From Tectiglobus diatomicola (GTDB lineage: Bacteria; Pseudomonadota; Alphaproteobacteria; Rhizobiales; Hyphomicrobiaceae): DNA of 64,000 nucleotides. Below, piece after piece: positions 19,636-29,348 of this stretch (position 1 is its first letter; each line of letters opens with the position of its first letter). The translations under genes and the position numbers were made by a program. The stretch is from contig JAZDSJ010000004.1 in the NCBI GenBank assembly GCA_039583345.1, positions 47,128 to 111,127 on the forward strand, read 5' to 3'. The notes beneath the pieces were generated by a model. The model saw only the letters and a program-made list of their open reading frames with translations, did not search any database and had not been told where the DNA came from.

Positions 19636-21561
19636 TTAATCAGATTTCTTTTCTTCAGCTCTTTTTATCTTTCCGATTAAACCTGTGAAACATTTACCAA
19701 CAGCTGAAAAGTTACGATTAATATTAGAACCTAGAGGTATATCAACGCCTTGACGCTTCATGATATAGTACTGCTGAGCCAGAGACAGCACATTATTCCA
19801 TGCCCAATAAATTACTAGTCCTGCTGGAAATGCAGCTAGCATAAACGTAAATACGACAGGCATCCAATTAAATATTTGCTGCTGCATAGGGTCTGGTTGC
19901 TGTGGGTTAAGTTGCATCTGAACCCACATTGTAACGCCCATGATTAATGGCCAAATACCAACCACTAGAAAATCTGGAACTGTAAAAGGCAAAAGGCCAA
20001 AAAAATTGAATATTGACGTAGGATCTTTAGCTGACAGATCTTGTATCCAGCCAAAAAAAGGAGCATGGCGCATATCAAGAGAAATAAATAAAACTTTATA
20101 GAGTGCGAAAAAAACTGGGATCTGGATCAACATAGGAAGACAACCGACAAGAGGATTAATTTTCTCTTTCTTGTACAGTTCCATTAATTCTTTCTGCTGA
20201 GCCAGCTTATCGTCTTTGAAGCGTACACGTAAACGCTCCATTTCTGGCTGTAATTTTTTCATCTTAGCCATTGACTCATAAGACTTGTTTGCAAACCAGA
20301 AGAATATGGCCTTGACTACAACAGTCACAGCTAGAATGGCTAGTCCAAAATTCCCAAAGAAGTCATAGAACCACCTAATTACACTATGTAGAGGCTTTGT
20401 AATAAAGTAAAACCAACCCCAGTCAATCATGTAATTAAACTCTGTTATATTATAAGAAGTATCAGTAACACTGTAAGATGTCTCATAAGAGTTAATCAAA
20501 TCAACCTGCTTTGCACCAGCAAATAAATGCGATGTTGTAGAGCGTTTCTGCTTACCGGGGACGATTATTGGTGCCAGTAAATAATCCGTTTGAAACGCCT
20601 CTATTCGATTTGTTGTCTTTTTCTGGGGTGCCCACATATTGGCTGTAAATGGTTTTGTTTGATCAGGTATTAATGCTGCAGCCCAATATTTATCTGTGAA
20701 GCCCAACCAGCCACCGGTAATGTTTTTGTAACGTTTATCAGCTCCATTTTCTAATGCATCTGAATAGGTAATTTCCTCAAGTTTTTCTTCGCCTAGGAAA
20801 CCAATCATACCTTCGTGTTGTATGAAAAAGCCCTCAATTTTTGGTATACCTCTACGATAAATACGTCCATATGGAAACAGAGTTATTTTATCATCAGTTG
20901 TGTTTTCTACTGTATCCGTAATTTCAAACATGTAATTCTCATCAACAGAGATAACACGCTTAAAAACTAGACCATTATCATTATCCCACTCCAATGTTAT
21001 TGGCATATTAGGTGTTAATATTGCTTGATCTGAACTTATTTTCCAAACTGTATCAGACGTAGGTACCTTAGTATTACTTGTAGGAGCAGGGGCCCATCCA
21101 TACTCTGCAAAGTAGACATTGGGAGAGACCGCTGGTGAAAAAAGTACAACATTAGGACTTTCAAGAGATGCCCCAACTCTATAATTCTTTAATTCAATAT
21201 CATCAATACGCCCTCCTGTTAGATTAATGGATCCACGAATTGAAGGAGTATTGATAGGCACACGCTTCGTTTGTGCTAAAGCCACAACACGTGTCGTAGA
21301 TGTAGCCTTGGGCAAATTGACAAAGGACGAAGTATCAGAACCCTTACCTTCAGGAGCTGGAATAAGAGTCGATGTTTTTGCAGGTGATGACAAGTCCGTC
21401 TGCTCATTGTATTGGGATTGTTCAGCAATTATCTTGCGACGCTCAACTTCTTTTTGGCGTTCGGGACCTGCGTAAAAGTATTCCCATGCCAACATAATCC
21501 CAATTGATAACAGTATGACCAGCAGGAGATTTTTCTGATCGTTTGAGTCTTGCGTTTTCAT
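19636..21561 (-). CDS. yidC: Membrane protein insertase YidC
   Basis: YidC inserts and folds inner-membrane proteins, alone or with Sec. The 641-residue product has an N-terminal signal-anchor (NLLLVILLSIGIMLAWEYFY near 11-30), a large periplasmic beta-sandwich domain up to about residue 380, and the conserved five-helix core with KMKKLQPEMERLRVRFKDDKLAQQKELMELYKKEK in the cytoplasmic hairpin, then LPMLIQIPVFFALYKVL and LVIYWAWNNVLSLAQQYYIM. Length is typical of Gram-negative YidC. It is 119 bp downstream of rnpA with no yidD between them. Confidence 0.97.
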   Translation of the reverse strand: MKTQDSNDQKNLLLVILLSIGIMLAWEYFYAGPERQKEVERRKIIAEQSQYNEQTDLSSPAKTSTLIPAPEGKGSDTSSFVNLPKATSTTRVVALAQTKRVPINTPSIRGSINLTGGRIDDIELKNYRVGASLESPNVVLFSPAVSPNVYFAEYGWAPAPTSNTKVPTSDTVWKISSDQAILTPNMPITLEWDNDNGLVFKRVISVDENYMFEITDTVENTTDDKITLFPYGRIYRRGIPKIEGFFIQHEGMIGFLGEEKLEEITYSDALENGADKRYKNITGGWLGFTDKYWAAALIPDQTKPFTANMWAPQKKTTNRIEAFQTDYLLAPIIVPGKQKRSTTSHLFAGAKQVDLINSYETSYSVTDTSYNITEFNYMIDWGWFYFITKPLHSVIRWFYDFFGNFGLAILAVTVVVKAIFFWFANKSYESMAKMKKLQPEMERLRVRFKDDKLAQQKELMELYKKEKINPLVGCLPMLIQIPVFFALYKVLFISLDMRHAPFFGWIQDLSAKDPTSIFNFFGLLPFTVPDFLVVGIWPLIMGVTMWVQMQLNPQQPDPMQQQIFNWMPVVFTFMLAAFPAGLVIYWAWNNVLSLAQQYYIMKRQGVDIPLGSNINRNFSAVGKCFTGLIGKIKRAEEKKSD

Positions 21562-21680
21562 GGGCTGATCCTACTTTGGCAGATCCCGATTAGTATTTTC
21601 GGTGTAAAGTTTAATAAACGTGTAAGAGTAAACAATAGTAATCATTTGTGCCCATGCAGAGATGCACGGCTAGACGTATG

Positions 21681-22133
21681 TCACCTTTTACTGACACAGC
21701 GACTAGGTCTACGTATACGTCTGCTAACACAGTTCTTTTGGAAGCCATGCAAACGCTGAAGCGCAGATTGCATATCAGTAACCATATCTGAAAACTTCCG
21801 GAAAAGAGCAGGGTTCCGCGCTAACATTACATAGTCATATCTAGGGTCAGCAGATTGCAATGCAATTTCAGATACCACTGCCTTCAAACGACGTTTTACA
21901 CGATTTCTCTTGACGGCGTTACCTAATTTTTTAGTGACTGTAAATCCAAATCTAGGTCCAAATATCGCCTTTTTGACGTCCTCATTATCATTATTTGGCA
22001 AATCTTGTTTAGTATGCATGTTAGTTGTATTATGTCGTAATTTGCATTCTATGAGAAATGCTGGAGTAGAGTAGCGACGCCCTCCTCGCACCCGCATGAA
22101 GTCAACACGCTCTTTTAGAGTTGTGATTGCCAT
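21681..22133 (-). CDS. rnpA: Ribonuclease P protein component
   Basis: Protein subunit of RNase P, which matures tRNA 5' ends. The motif GFTVTKKLGNAVKRNRVKRRL is the RnpA signature. The ATG at 22133 gives 150 residues starting MAITTLKERVDFMRVRGGRR, which aligns with the usual start; an upstream start at 22175 would add 14 residues without family support. An insertion (about ILECKLRHNTTN to EDVKKAIF) and a basic tail after LQRLHGF (RRIRRPSR) make it longer than most. The tail lies where yidD would often begin, so it may be read-through into former yidD sequence. It follows rpmH by 54 bp. Confidence 0.92.
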   Translation of the reverse strand: MAITTLKERVDFMRVRGGRRYSTPAFLIECKLRHNTTNMHTKQDLPNNDNEDVKKAIFGPRFGFTVTKKLGNAVKRNRVKRRLKAVVSEIALQSADPRYDYVMLARNPALFRKFSDMVTDMQSALQRLHGFQKNCVSRRIRRPSRCVSKR

Positions 22134-22187
22134 ATCATACATGTCCACGTGAATATTATAGATGAACAAGATCAATAAGATTAATCA

Positions 22188-22322
22188 TTAAGCCGATAAT
22201 TTATTACGACCTTTGGCACGACGTCGAGCCAAAACTCGCATACCACCTTTGGTTTTACAACGCGTGCGAAAGCCATGACGACGCTTGCGAACAAGTTTGC
22301 TAGGTTGGTATGTTCTTTTCAC
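22188..22322 (-). CDS. rpmH: 50S ribosomal protein L34
   Basis: A 44-residue ribosomal protein L34, starting MKRTYQPSKLVRKRRHGFR and ending RRRAKGRNKLSA, identical in plan to all bacterial L34. The start codon is GTG at 22322, with GGAG 7 bases upstream. It is the first gene of the minus-strand rpmH-rnpA-yidC-engB group; a 1.5-kb spacer lies upstream. Confidence 0.96.
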   Translation of the reverse strand: MKRTYQPSKLVRKRRHGFRTRCKTKGGMRVLARRRAKGRNKLSA

Positions 22323-23849
22323 GAGAAAACTCCAATTATTTAAATTAAAGACAATGATACTGCCTAGTAATTTCGACTTTAAGTTAATGCTTCAGCCTAT
22401 TAAACTAAAGCCAATTTTCATGTAGGTGCGTGAGATCTCAATAAATTCGATCTATTCGACAGTGCTATGAAAAAGGTCGCGAAACTTAACCATATGTGCG
22501 CATTTCCTGAATAACGTCAAAAAAACGCTAGCATATATGAGTAAGGCGAGAGCTCATCTAGAGTAATTAATAATTACGACCGAAAAAATATTTGTTTACA
22601 TATTTCAGGAATAATATCAGAAACTGGCATTATTAGCCATTCCAACGCTTTCGAAGAATAAACATTATTTTTTTTGATTGCAACACTAGTTTTGTAATAA
22701 AACGAGCATGGTGATTAAATTTCAAAGTATAAGAGTATATCAACACCTAACTTGCAACATCTTTCAGATCAATATCTTTACGCCACTAAATTTTAAGTTG
22801 CTAAAAAAATAACTATATTTTTTATTATATTAAAAAAATATACAGCTACAGATATTTTTAAATGTATTGTTATTTTTAACAAAATTTAATTACGTTGTAA
22901 TTTTCGATTTCTAATAAATAGAACTTTCTAATCAATATTATCTACCGTTCTGATAACCAGGAATACGTGTCATCTAATTGTCAAGGTTTGCTTTATTAAG
23001 GCATATCAACATTTCATCTCAGAAAGTACCAGCTAAATAAAGTTTTTTTGCGGGTAAAAAATTTCAGCTGACAATGAGGTCAAAAATTTGAGTACTTAAA
23101 AAGTAAATAAAGTTATTATGAAGTAATGTAACGGCTCACAACAAATTCATTATGAAGCAGAAACATAGGAAGTAAGATCTAATTGTTCTCAGATAAAAGT
23201 TTCATAAAATTATGGTAATTAAATATATTAATATGCTTAAAGCTGTTAAACAACATATTTGCTTTTTAGTGTACCGAACCCCTATGCCAACTAAGGAGAT
23301 ACTGCTGACATCCAGCTTTTATGGCATCCGAACTTATTATATTTGACATAATGTCAGTGAAATTTGAATGAAGATAGTATTTAAAAAAGACAACCGTGAT
23401 AATTATGTCTAGATCAAACTTTTTCAAATACTTGATGCACTGGGTTAGTAATAGGAACTTACACTCATATTTTAAAGCCAGATAGTATCATCGCTTAGTA
23501 ATCGCTAACTTTTGCAAGGTAACACTAACTGAAATACTAATGTCCACTAGAACTCTGTTAGCCAATAATTATAATTAAGAACTGTCATTAATCAATTATA
23601 TTATTAAATGAAACGTAATACATAACTAATATTATCATTTGTAATTATAAAAATGTAAGCACTATGGGAACTGAACGTGCTTTTAATTGATATTTATATA
23701 CTCAAGAATTAAATCTAAAACAATCGAAATTTCTCTAATCCTATTGCCTTCAGGACAGATGGCACTAGCCATTAAAGCCTGCCCTAAAGGTCTCGATAAC
23801 GTTTCAGTTTCTTAGCGAACTAATTACAAAATGTATAATCTAAGTGAAA
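22323..23849. other. 1.5-kb A/T-rich region without genes
   Basis: The longest gene-free stretch in the window. Stops fall densely in all frames. It includes the upstream region of rpmH. Near 23720-23820 the minus strand has a short open stretch reading RPLGQALMASAICPEGNR that looks protein-like and may be a gene scrap, but I could not assign it. No repeats or RNA gene recognised. Confidence 0.5.
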
Positions 23850-24563
23850 TCAAAGGTCAAAGTCACCGTCTCCCCCCCAGCTATCATCACCTCCGCCCCA
23901 ATCTCCAAAGAAATTACTTTCATCGCTACTTGCTTCTTGCAAATCCGTGTCTTGCTGAGAAAGCTCAGTATCTTGCATAGAGGTATCGGCTGCTAATTGC
24001 TCATTTGTATTATCAGTAATTGTGTCTGCAGCATCCGTTTCACTAACACCATCTGTCGCAGCTGACGCCGAATTAGAAGCACCACTGATCAAGCTTGAAA
24101 TGCCACTAGCTAATAGCATACCTCCAGCGACACCTGCAGCAGTTGTCATGGCCTGTGCCATAAAACCACCTCCTCCCATAGTTCGTCTAGAATTATTTTG
24201 CTGATCAGTTTGATAAGAAGAACTCTGCCAGGGAGATGCACCAGTTTGTGGAACGGATGCTCCACGTCCTTTATGAACTCCAAATCCAGAAGGGGTTCGC
24301 TTAGTAAAAAAAGAACCTTTTTTATTAGAGCTTTCTCTAGAACGTTGTGCAACCTCTCTCTCAAGAGCCTTGATACGTTCATTAGTCTTTTGCAAAGCCT
24401 GTTCCTGGACAAGCACCGATTGTACCAGCAAATATGGAGAAATCGGATTTTGACGCATGCGATCATGAATGAAAGCTTCAGCGTCACTGTCAACCTCTAC
24501 AGAAGTTATATTTTGCATGCGATCAAACATATCGGAAATCAGCTTACGATCATTAGCATCCAT
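23850..24563 (-). CDS. DUF2076 domain-containing protein
   Basis: A 237-residue protein of the DUF2076 (COG3416) family, function unknown. The conserved N-terminus reads DRKLISDMFDRMQ, then RMRQNPISPYLLVQSVLVQEQAL, followed by a coiled-coil stretch (KTNERIKALEREVAQR near 59-74). The middle is low-complexity with a hydrophobic Ala/Gly-rich segment (AQAMTTAAGVAGGMLLASGI near 134-153), and the C-terminus is acidic and ends in Trp/Gly/Asp repeats (FFGDWGGGDDSWGGDGDFDL), typical of the family. It stands divergently upstream of rpoH with a 400-bp spacer. Members are predicted periplasmic or membrane-associated; the role is not known. Confidence 0.85.
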   Translation of the reverse strand: MDANDRKLISDMFDRMQNITSVEVDSDAEAFIHDRMRQNPISPYLLVQSVLVQEQALQKTNERIKALEREVAQRSRESSNKKGSFFTKRTPSGFGVHKGRGASVPQTGASPWQSSSYQTDQQNNSRRTMGGGGFMAQAMTTAAGVAGGMLLASGISSLISGASNSASAATDGVSETDAADTITDNTNEQLAADTSMQDTELSQQDTDLQEASSDESNFFGDWGGGDDSWGGDGDFDL

Positions 24564-24962
24564 TAGATCACTATCCTTGTAGATAATTAGACATAAATTT
24601 GATGTAAGATATGATGAATAGTCTGCAAGAGCACGTTAAGGCTCTCATAGAACACTTGAATTTAGGGACTAGTTTTCATACTCATGTCAAGAATTTGTTA
24701 AATATAAATGGCTATTTACTATTGCAATCTATATCACAATACTTAAATAAAGTATAAAATGTAATTAATTTACACATGTACGCATATCATAACTACGTAA
24801 TCTACCAATACCATATTTTAACTAACAAAATCTATAATCGAGAAAACTACTTAAGTTGTCGGATATTTAGAGAGTTATTATATGTATAGGTTTAATTCGC
24901 ATTTTATGTTGGTATAAAGGAGGCTGAGCAAATTTGCCGTTTGGTATGGCTCAGAAAAAAAT
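24564..24962. other. rpoH upstream region
   Basis: About 400 bp between the divergent DUF2076 gene and rpoH. A possible rpoH promoter is TTGTCG (24856-24861), 17 bases, TATATG (24879-24884); the match is weak. The leader from about 24890 contains the structured element described separately. Confidence 0.4.
24917..24962 (+). promoter_or_regulatory. rpoH leader: strong Shine-Dalgarno separated from ATG by a hairpin
   Basis: A perfect AAGGAGG at 24917-24923 lies 39 bases before the rpoH ATG, too far to act in linear form. The next bases CTGAGC (24924-24929) pair exactly with GCTCAG (24949-24954). Folding this 31-base hairpin leaves only AAAAAAAT between the stem and ATG 24963, so the ribosome site would be brought to a working distance of 8. 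No in-frame start codon lies 5-12 bases after the AAGGAGG. A role in translational control of sigma-32 is an inference. Confidence 0.6.
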
Positions 24963-25853
24963 ATGGCAACGCGTGTGTTACCTACTTTAGCAGAAGGTCC
25001 GGGGGGACTTTCTCACTACCTTGGAGAGATTCGCCGCTTTCCAATGCTAGAGCCCGATAAAGAATACATGCTTGCAAAACGCTGGCGAGAACACGAAGAC
25101 ATGGAAGCAGCTCAAAAGTTGGTAACCTCTCACCTTCGTCTTGTTGCAAAGATTGCTATGGGATATAGGGGGTATGGATTGCCTATCGGCGAGGTGGTTT
25201 CAGAGGGTAATGTAGGTTTGATGCAGGCTGTTAAACGTTTCGACCCTGATAAAGGTTTTCGGCTAGCTACTTATGCTATGTGGTGGATACGTGCTTCGAT
25301 ACAAGAATACATCCTACGCTCTTGGAGCCTTGTTAAAATGGGCACAACTGCCTCTCAAAAAAAATTATTTTTCAGTTTACGTCGAACTAAGGGGCAGCTT
25401 CAGGCTCTTGAAGATGGCGACTTAAAGCCTGACCAAGTAACGGCTATAGCTACTCGTCTCGGCGTTCCAGAGGATGAAGTGATCTCCATGAATCGTCGTC
25501 TAAGTGGTGACGCCTCATTAAATTCGCCACTGCGAGCAGAAAGTGAGACTGGAGAATGGCAAGATTGGTTGGCAGACGAGGCTCCTGACCAAGAAGAAAG
25601 CTATGCAGCAAAAGAAGAGTTAAACAAACGCCGCGATTATTTGGCTAATGCAGTGAGTAATTTAAATGATCGTGAACGCCGGATATTTGAAGCAAGACGC
25701 TTGTCTGATGATCCCTTAACTTTGGAAGATTTATCAGAAGAATTCGGGGTGAGTCGTGAGCGGATTCGCCAAATAGAGGTGCGTGCATTCGAAAAGGTGC
25801 AAAAAACAGTACACAATTTAGCCCACGATGACGGCTTAGTTTCAGATTATTAA
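24963..25853 (+). CDS. rpoH: Heat-shock sigma factor RpoH (sigma-32)
   Basis: Alternative sigma factor directing heat-shock transcription. The 296-residue product has the RpoH pattern: EIRRFPMLEPDKEYMLAKRW in region 1.2, SHLRLVAKIAMGYRGYGLP and GNVGLMQAVKRFDPDKGFRLATYAMWWIRASIQEYILRSW in region 2, the RpoH box QKKLFFSLRR near 129-138, and the region 4 helix-turn-helix LEDLSEEFGVSRERIRQIEVRAFEKVQ. Length is typical. The ATG at 24963 fits the common alphaproteobacterial start; ribosome access depends on an unusual hairpin spacer. An ATG at 24946 is out of frame. Confidence 0.97.
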   Translation: MATRVLPTLAEGPGGLSHYLGEIRRFPMLEPDKEYMLAKRWREHEDMEAAQKLVTSHLRLVAKIAMGYRGYGLPIGEVVSEGNVGLMQAVKRFDPDKGFRLATYAMWWIRASIQEYILRSWSLVKMGTTASQKKLFFSLRRTKGQLQALEDGDLKPDQVTAIATRLGVPEDEVISMNRRLSGDASLNSPLRAESETGEWQDWLADEAPDQEESYAAKEELNKRRDYLANAVSNLNDRERRIFEARRLSDDPLTLEDLSEEFGVSRERIRQIEVRAFEKVQKTVHNLAHDDGLVSDY

Positions 25854-26361
25854 CAGGTATTTACACTTTAGAACAAGAGATTTTATCGGTTATACAGTTG
25901 CGTACAGTCGTAAATAGAAATGGGTTAATTATAAATCTTGCTTTAGCATGCAAGTTACATCGGCAACTACATATATGTAACTTGTTAAATCTAGGTAATA
26001 AAGCACTAATGATCAACAATTATTAGTTTTAGCAACTATATGCTGTCATATCTTGTAGTTTGTAATTAAAAGATAATTGTTTAATCAGTTGCGAAATTTC
26101 ATACATAAGGGCAGCATTAAATACATTGCTATAATCAATATTACTCAGGTAACAATACTTACTTTTTGACGTTAAGATTACAACAAATAAACAGATGCAA
26201 ATTTTTAAATTAATACAATCTCATTTGACTTATTTTAAATAATATTCAATTTTATGCTAAAACAAAAAATAAGTTAATTTATTTCTAAGTGCACGTTTAT
26301 CCTATTAAAGAAGGAACTGCACGAAGCTCTGGTAATTTTAAATAAAAACCAGAATATTTCA
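25854..26361. other. Spacer between convergent rpoH and selO
   Basis: About 500 bp of A/T-rich sequence between convergent genes. No clear GC-rich hairpin with a T run was found and no gene is supported. Confidence 0.5.
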
Positions 26362-27846
26362 CTAAGTACCACAAAAAGTTGATTGAACGATTTCATGAGG
26401 TCGAGGTGGAGCCATAAAATGTTCTCTGTTTGGCTTCTGTTCAAATGGTGTAGATAACGCATCTACTATTTCTTCAAATGGACCATAATCACCTAAGACA
26501 CCTGACTGAATTACGGATTCTATCTGATGATTACGTGGAATTAAGCATGGATTAGACTTTCGCATGAGATGATATCGTTCTGTATCGCTATATTTTTCTA
26601 AAGCAAGACGCTCTCTCCATCGAAAGGCCCAACCGTCAAACGAATTAGGATCATCGAAAAGTTCATTAACAATAAAATCGTTATCCCGGCTTGCAGCAAA
26701 AAGCTTACAAAGATTTAAAAACGTCAATGTGTAGTCAGCTCGATTATTAGCCATACGCTTCAAAAGGTCATTTATAAGTAGTTCATCTTCATTAAGCTCA
26801 AGAACAAGACCTATTTTCTTTCTCATTTCTTTAAGCCAGTACATTTTATATATATCAGAATAGCCTCTTATTGCTTCTTGTACAAAAACTAAAGCTGACT
26901 CCTGGCTGCTATTTCTACTAATTAAAGGTAAAAGACATTGTGCAAAGCACGCCATATTCCATTGTGAAACTACTGGCTGCTTACTATAAGAATATCGTCC
27001 AGTACTATCAATCGAACTATATTTCGCATGATAATGGAACGTATCCATAAAGGCACACGGACCATAATCAATGGTTTCACCAGCAATAGAAACATTATCT
27101 GTATTCATGACCCCGTGAATAAAACCTACACTCATCCATTTAGCAATTAAAGCTGCTTGACGATCTATGACTGCTTCCAGAAACCTATGATAAGGTTTTG
27201 ATACTTCACACAAATTCGAGAAATGGCGTTCAATTACATATTCGGAGAGAATTGTAAGTGCCTCAATGTCTTGATGGGCAGCAAAAAACTGAAATGTACC
27301 AACCCTAATATGGCTTTCTGCAACACGAGTAAGAATAGCTCCAGGTATAGGTCTTTCACGAAGAATATACTCACCACTAGAGACAGCAGCTAAAGCACGA
27401 GTAGTTGGAATGCCGAGTGCAGCCATTGCCTCACTAACTATATATTCTCTTAAAACGGGACCTAAACCCGAACGACCATCACCCATTCTTGAGTATGGAG
27501 TCCGGCCGGCACCTTTTAATTGAATATCATAGCGCTTACTATGCCTAGATTTCACTTCCCCAAGTAAAACAGCACGACCATCCCCGAGCTGTTGAACCCA
27601 AGAACCGAACTGATGACCAGCATATACCATTGAAACTGGTTCGGAACCGTGAGGAAGGTGATTGCCAGATAAAACCTCTACTCCTTCAGGAGACTTTAGA
27701 TAATCTATTTCTAAACAAAGTTCATAGGCTAAAGCAAAATTGATCTTGATGAGGCTCGGCATTCTTACTGGAGAGGGGGCACAACGAGAAAAGAATCTTT
27801 CAGGCAATCGTACATAGCTGTTGTCAAATAGAAACGCTGTCTTCAT
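26362..27846 (-). CDS. selO: SelO/YdiU family protein adenylyltransferase (AMPylator)
   Basis: SelO is a pseudokinase-fold enzyme that transfers AMP to protein Ser/Thr/Tyr, linked to redox homeostasis. The 494-residue product is full length: VYAGHQFGSWVQQLGDGRAV, then QLKGAGRTPYSRMGDGRSGLGPVLREYIVSEAM, and the metal/ATP segment HGVMNTDNVSIAGETIDYGP. The C-terminus ends FCGT with cysteine third from last, the position of selenocysteine in animal SelO. ATG 27846 is preferred to 27879 because AGG stands 7 bases before it and family members start near there. It stands alone. Intact. Confidence 0.94.
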   Translation of the reverse strand: MKTAFLFDNSYVRLPERFFSRCAPSPVRMPSLIKINFALAYELCLEIDYLKSPEGVEVLSGNHLPHGSEPVSMVYAGHQFGSWVQQLGDGRAVLLGEVKSRHSKRYDIQLKGAGRTPYSRMGDGRSGLGPVLREYIVSEAMAALGIPTTRALAAVSSGEYILRERPIPGAILTRVAESHIRVGTFQFFAAHQDIEALTILSEYVIERHFSNLCEVSKPYHRFLEAVIDRQAALIAKWMSVGFIHGVMNTDNVSIAGETIDYGPCAFMDTFHYHAKYSSIDSTGRYSYSKQPVVSQWNMACFAQCLLPLISRNSSQESALVFVQEAIRGYSDIYKMYWLKEMRKKIGLVLELNEDELLINDLLKRMANNRADYTLTFLNLCKLFAASRDNDFIVNELFDDPNSFDGWAFRWRERLALEKYSDTERYHLMRKSNPCLIPRNHQIESVIQSGVLGDYGPFEEIVDALSTPFEQKPNREHFMAPPRPHEIVQSTFCGT

Positions 27847-28199
27847 AAGATTACCTGTTTTCAAGGCTTCTACGTACATTTATGCCGACAAGGCTACCCA
27901 ACCTCTCAGGCTAAATACAAGTTAATTCTAAGATTATAGTAAGTATATAACAACTTTTTATTATCAATTTGATAACACAAGGCTAACTGCAACTGCAGCA
28001 CTAGTATGGTTTTAGTTTAAAGATGCTATAAAACCTATAAGTGTCAAATAAGAAGTAAAAATACCTCTCAAGTTAGACATGAAAAATGAGTTAGAAATTT
28101 AAAATCTAAGTCGTTATAACGTTGTAAAAACACACGACCTAAACCTTAAATTTCTAATATTAGTAATTACTATATATGTAAGCAAAACAAATAGGTTAA
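27847..28199. other. Spacer between selO and atpF
   Basis: About 350 bp holding the selO promoter region and the end of the atp operon. No terminator with a clear stem and T run could be assigned; no gene seen. Confidence 0.45.
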
Positions 28200-28706
28200 C
28201 TAAATTACGTCACGTAAGTTTGTGATATCTTTATCTACGAGTTTTTTAGCACAGTCAGCTGTAAGCTTGCCCTTAAACAAATGAATGGAGGCAGCTATAG
28301 CTTTATCAACTGCTAGATCGCGCACATCATTAACAGCTTGTTTCTCAGCTCGAGATATTTTGTCCTCAATTTGTTTTTTACGTCTGACTAAAGTAGCCTG
28401 AAGTTTGTGGTGCATTTCAGTTTGTATAGTCTCAGCAACAGATTGAGCTTTTTCTATAATTTTCGTTGACTCAGCTTCAACCTCTTTAGATTTTCGCTGA
28501 TAATCAGACAACAAGTTTTCTGCATCCTCACGCAAACGCCTAGCTTTTTCAAGTTCTAAGCGTATTGCATCAGCTCTATTGTCAAGCGCTTTTGCAGCTA
28601 AGACAGGCACACCTTTCAAAACAAGAAGTAAAACAAAAATTACAAATGCTGCACCTACCCAAAATTTTGTATCTGAGAAAAGCCCAACTTCAGAAGCCAC
28701 AAGCAT
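28200..28706 (-). CDS. atpF: ATP synthase Fo subunit b
   Basis: One of two peripheral-stalk subunits that hold the F1 head still. The 168-residue product has one N-terminal membrane helix (FWVGAAFVIFVLLLVLKGVPVLA near 15-37), then a long charged coiled coil (ALDNRADAIRLELEKARRLREDAENLL) rich in Lys/Glu/Ala. It starts 11 bp after the b' gene, and the paired b'/b arrangement is typical of alphaproteobacteria. Last gene of the Fo operon; the F1 genes are elsewhere, also usual for this class. Confidence 0.94.
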   Translation of the reverse strand: MLVASEVGLFSDTKFWVGAAFVIFVLLLVLKGVPVLAAKALDNRADAIRLELEKARRLREDAENLLSDYQRKSKEVEAESTKIIEKAQSVAETIQTEMHHKLQATLVRRKKQIEDKISRAEKQAVNDVRDLAVDKAIAASIHLFKGKLTADCAKKLVDKDITNLRDVI

Positions 28707-28717
28707 ATATTACACTC

Positions 28718-29263
28718 CTATGTAAGTGATCTCTGCATAGCAATAGCCATATCAATTTCAGCATCGCTAACACTAATTTCTGAAAGGCTCTTGATAATTT
28801 CACCAACGGTGTTTGATGCAATCTTATCAATATGTTTAATTGCATCCGCTTTGGCAAATTTAATGCGGTTGTGAGCTTCAGTCAACTGATGAGCAAACTC
28901 AGCTTCAGCATCTGTCTGCCTTTTGGTAACCTCATCAGTAACTTTCTCACGCATTTCTGATATAATGAGGCTAGCTCGCGCATGGGCCTGCGCGAGTTCT
29001 TGTTCGTAAGCCGCAATAGCTTGATCTGTTTCAGCTTTTAAACTCTCAGCATCATCAAGATCACGCTGTATGCGGCATTGACGCTCCTCGATAACTGAAG
29101 CAATAGTAGGCAGCGTAGTTCTAGACAATACGAAATACAACGACCCAAAAGTAAGAGCCAACCATATTAGCTGTGGCACCATATCTGGGACATTAAACTG
29201 AGGCAAGCCAGCCTGCACTTCATTTGGCGCTGCAGCAAGTACAACCGTTAAACAAGTGAGCAT
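28718..29263 (-). CDS. atpF': ATP synthase Fo subunit b'
   Basis: Second stalk subunit of the b'/b heterodimer. From ATG 29263 it has 181 residues: a signal-like hydrophobic lead (MLTCLTVVLAAAPNEVQA), the typical LPQFNVPDMVPQLIWLALTFGSLYFVLSR membrane segment, then a coiled coil (RCRIQRDLDDAESLKAETDQAIAAYEQEL). The adjacent ATG at 29266 is equally possible: GGAG lies 4 bases before 29266 and 7 before 29263. A further upstream ATG at 29329 adds 22 basic residues without family support. Lies between atpE (85 bp) and atpF (11 bp). Confidence 0.92.
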   Translation of the reverse strand: MLTCLTVVLAAAPNEVQAGLPQFNVPDMVPQLIWLALTFGSLYFVLSRTTLPTIASVIEERQCRIQRDLDDAESLKAETDQAIAAYEQELAQAHARASLIISEMREKVTDEVTKRQTDAEAEFAHQLTEAHNRIKFAKADAIKHIDKIASNTVGEIIKSLSEISVSDAEIDMAIAMQRSLT

Positions 29264-29348
29264 CATAAATCTCCAGTGACCATACAAATTACGTTTTTTA
29301 AGAATTAACTTTTTTAAAAAACGTAGCAAGCAACATCAACTGCGCAAC

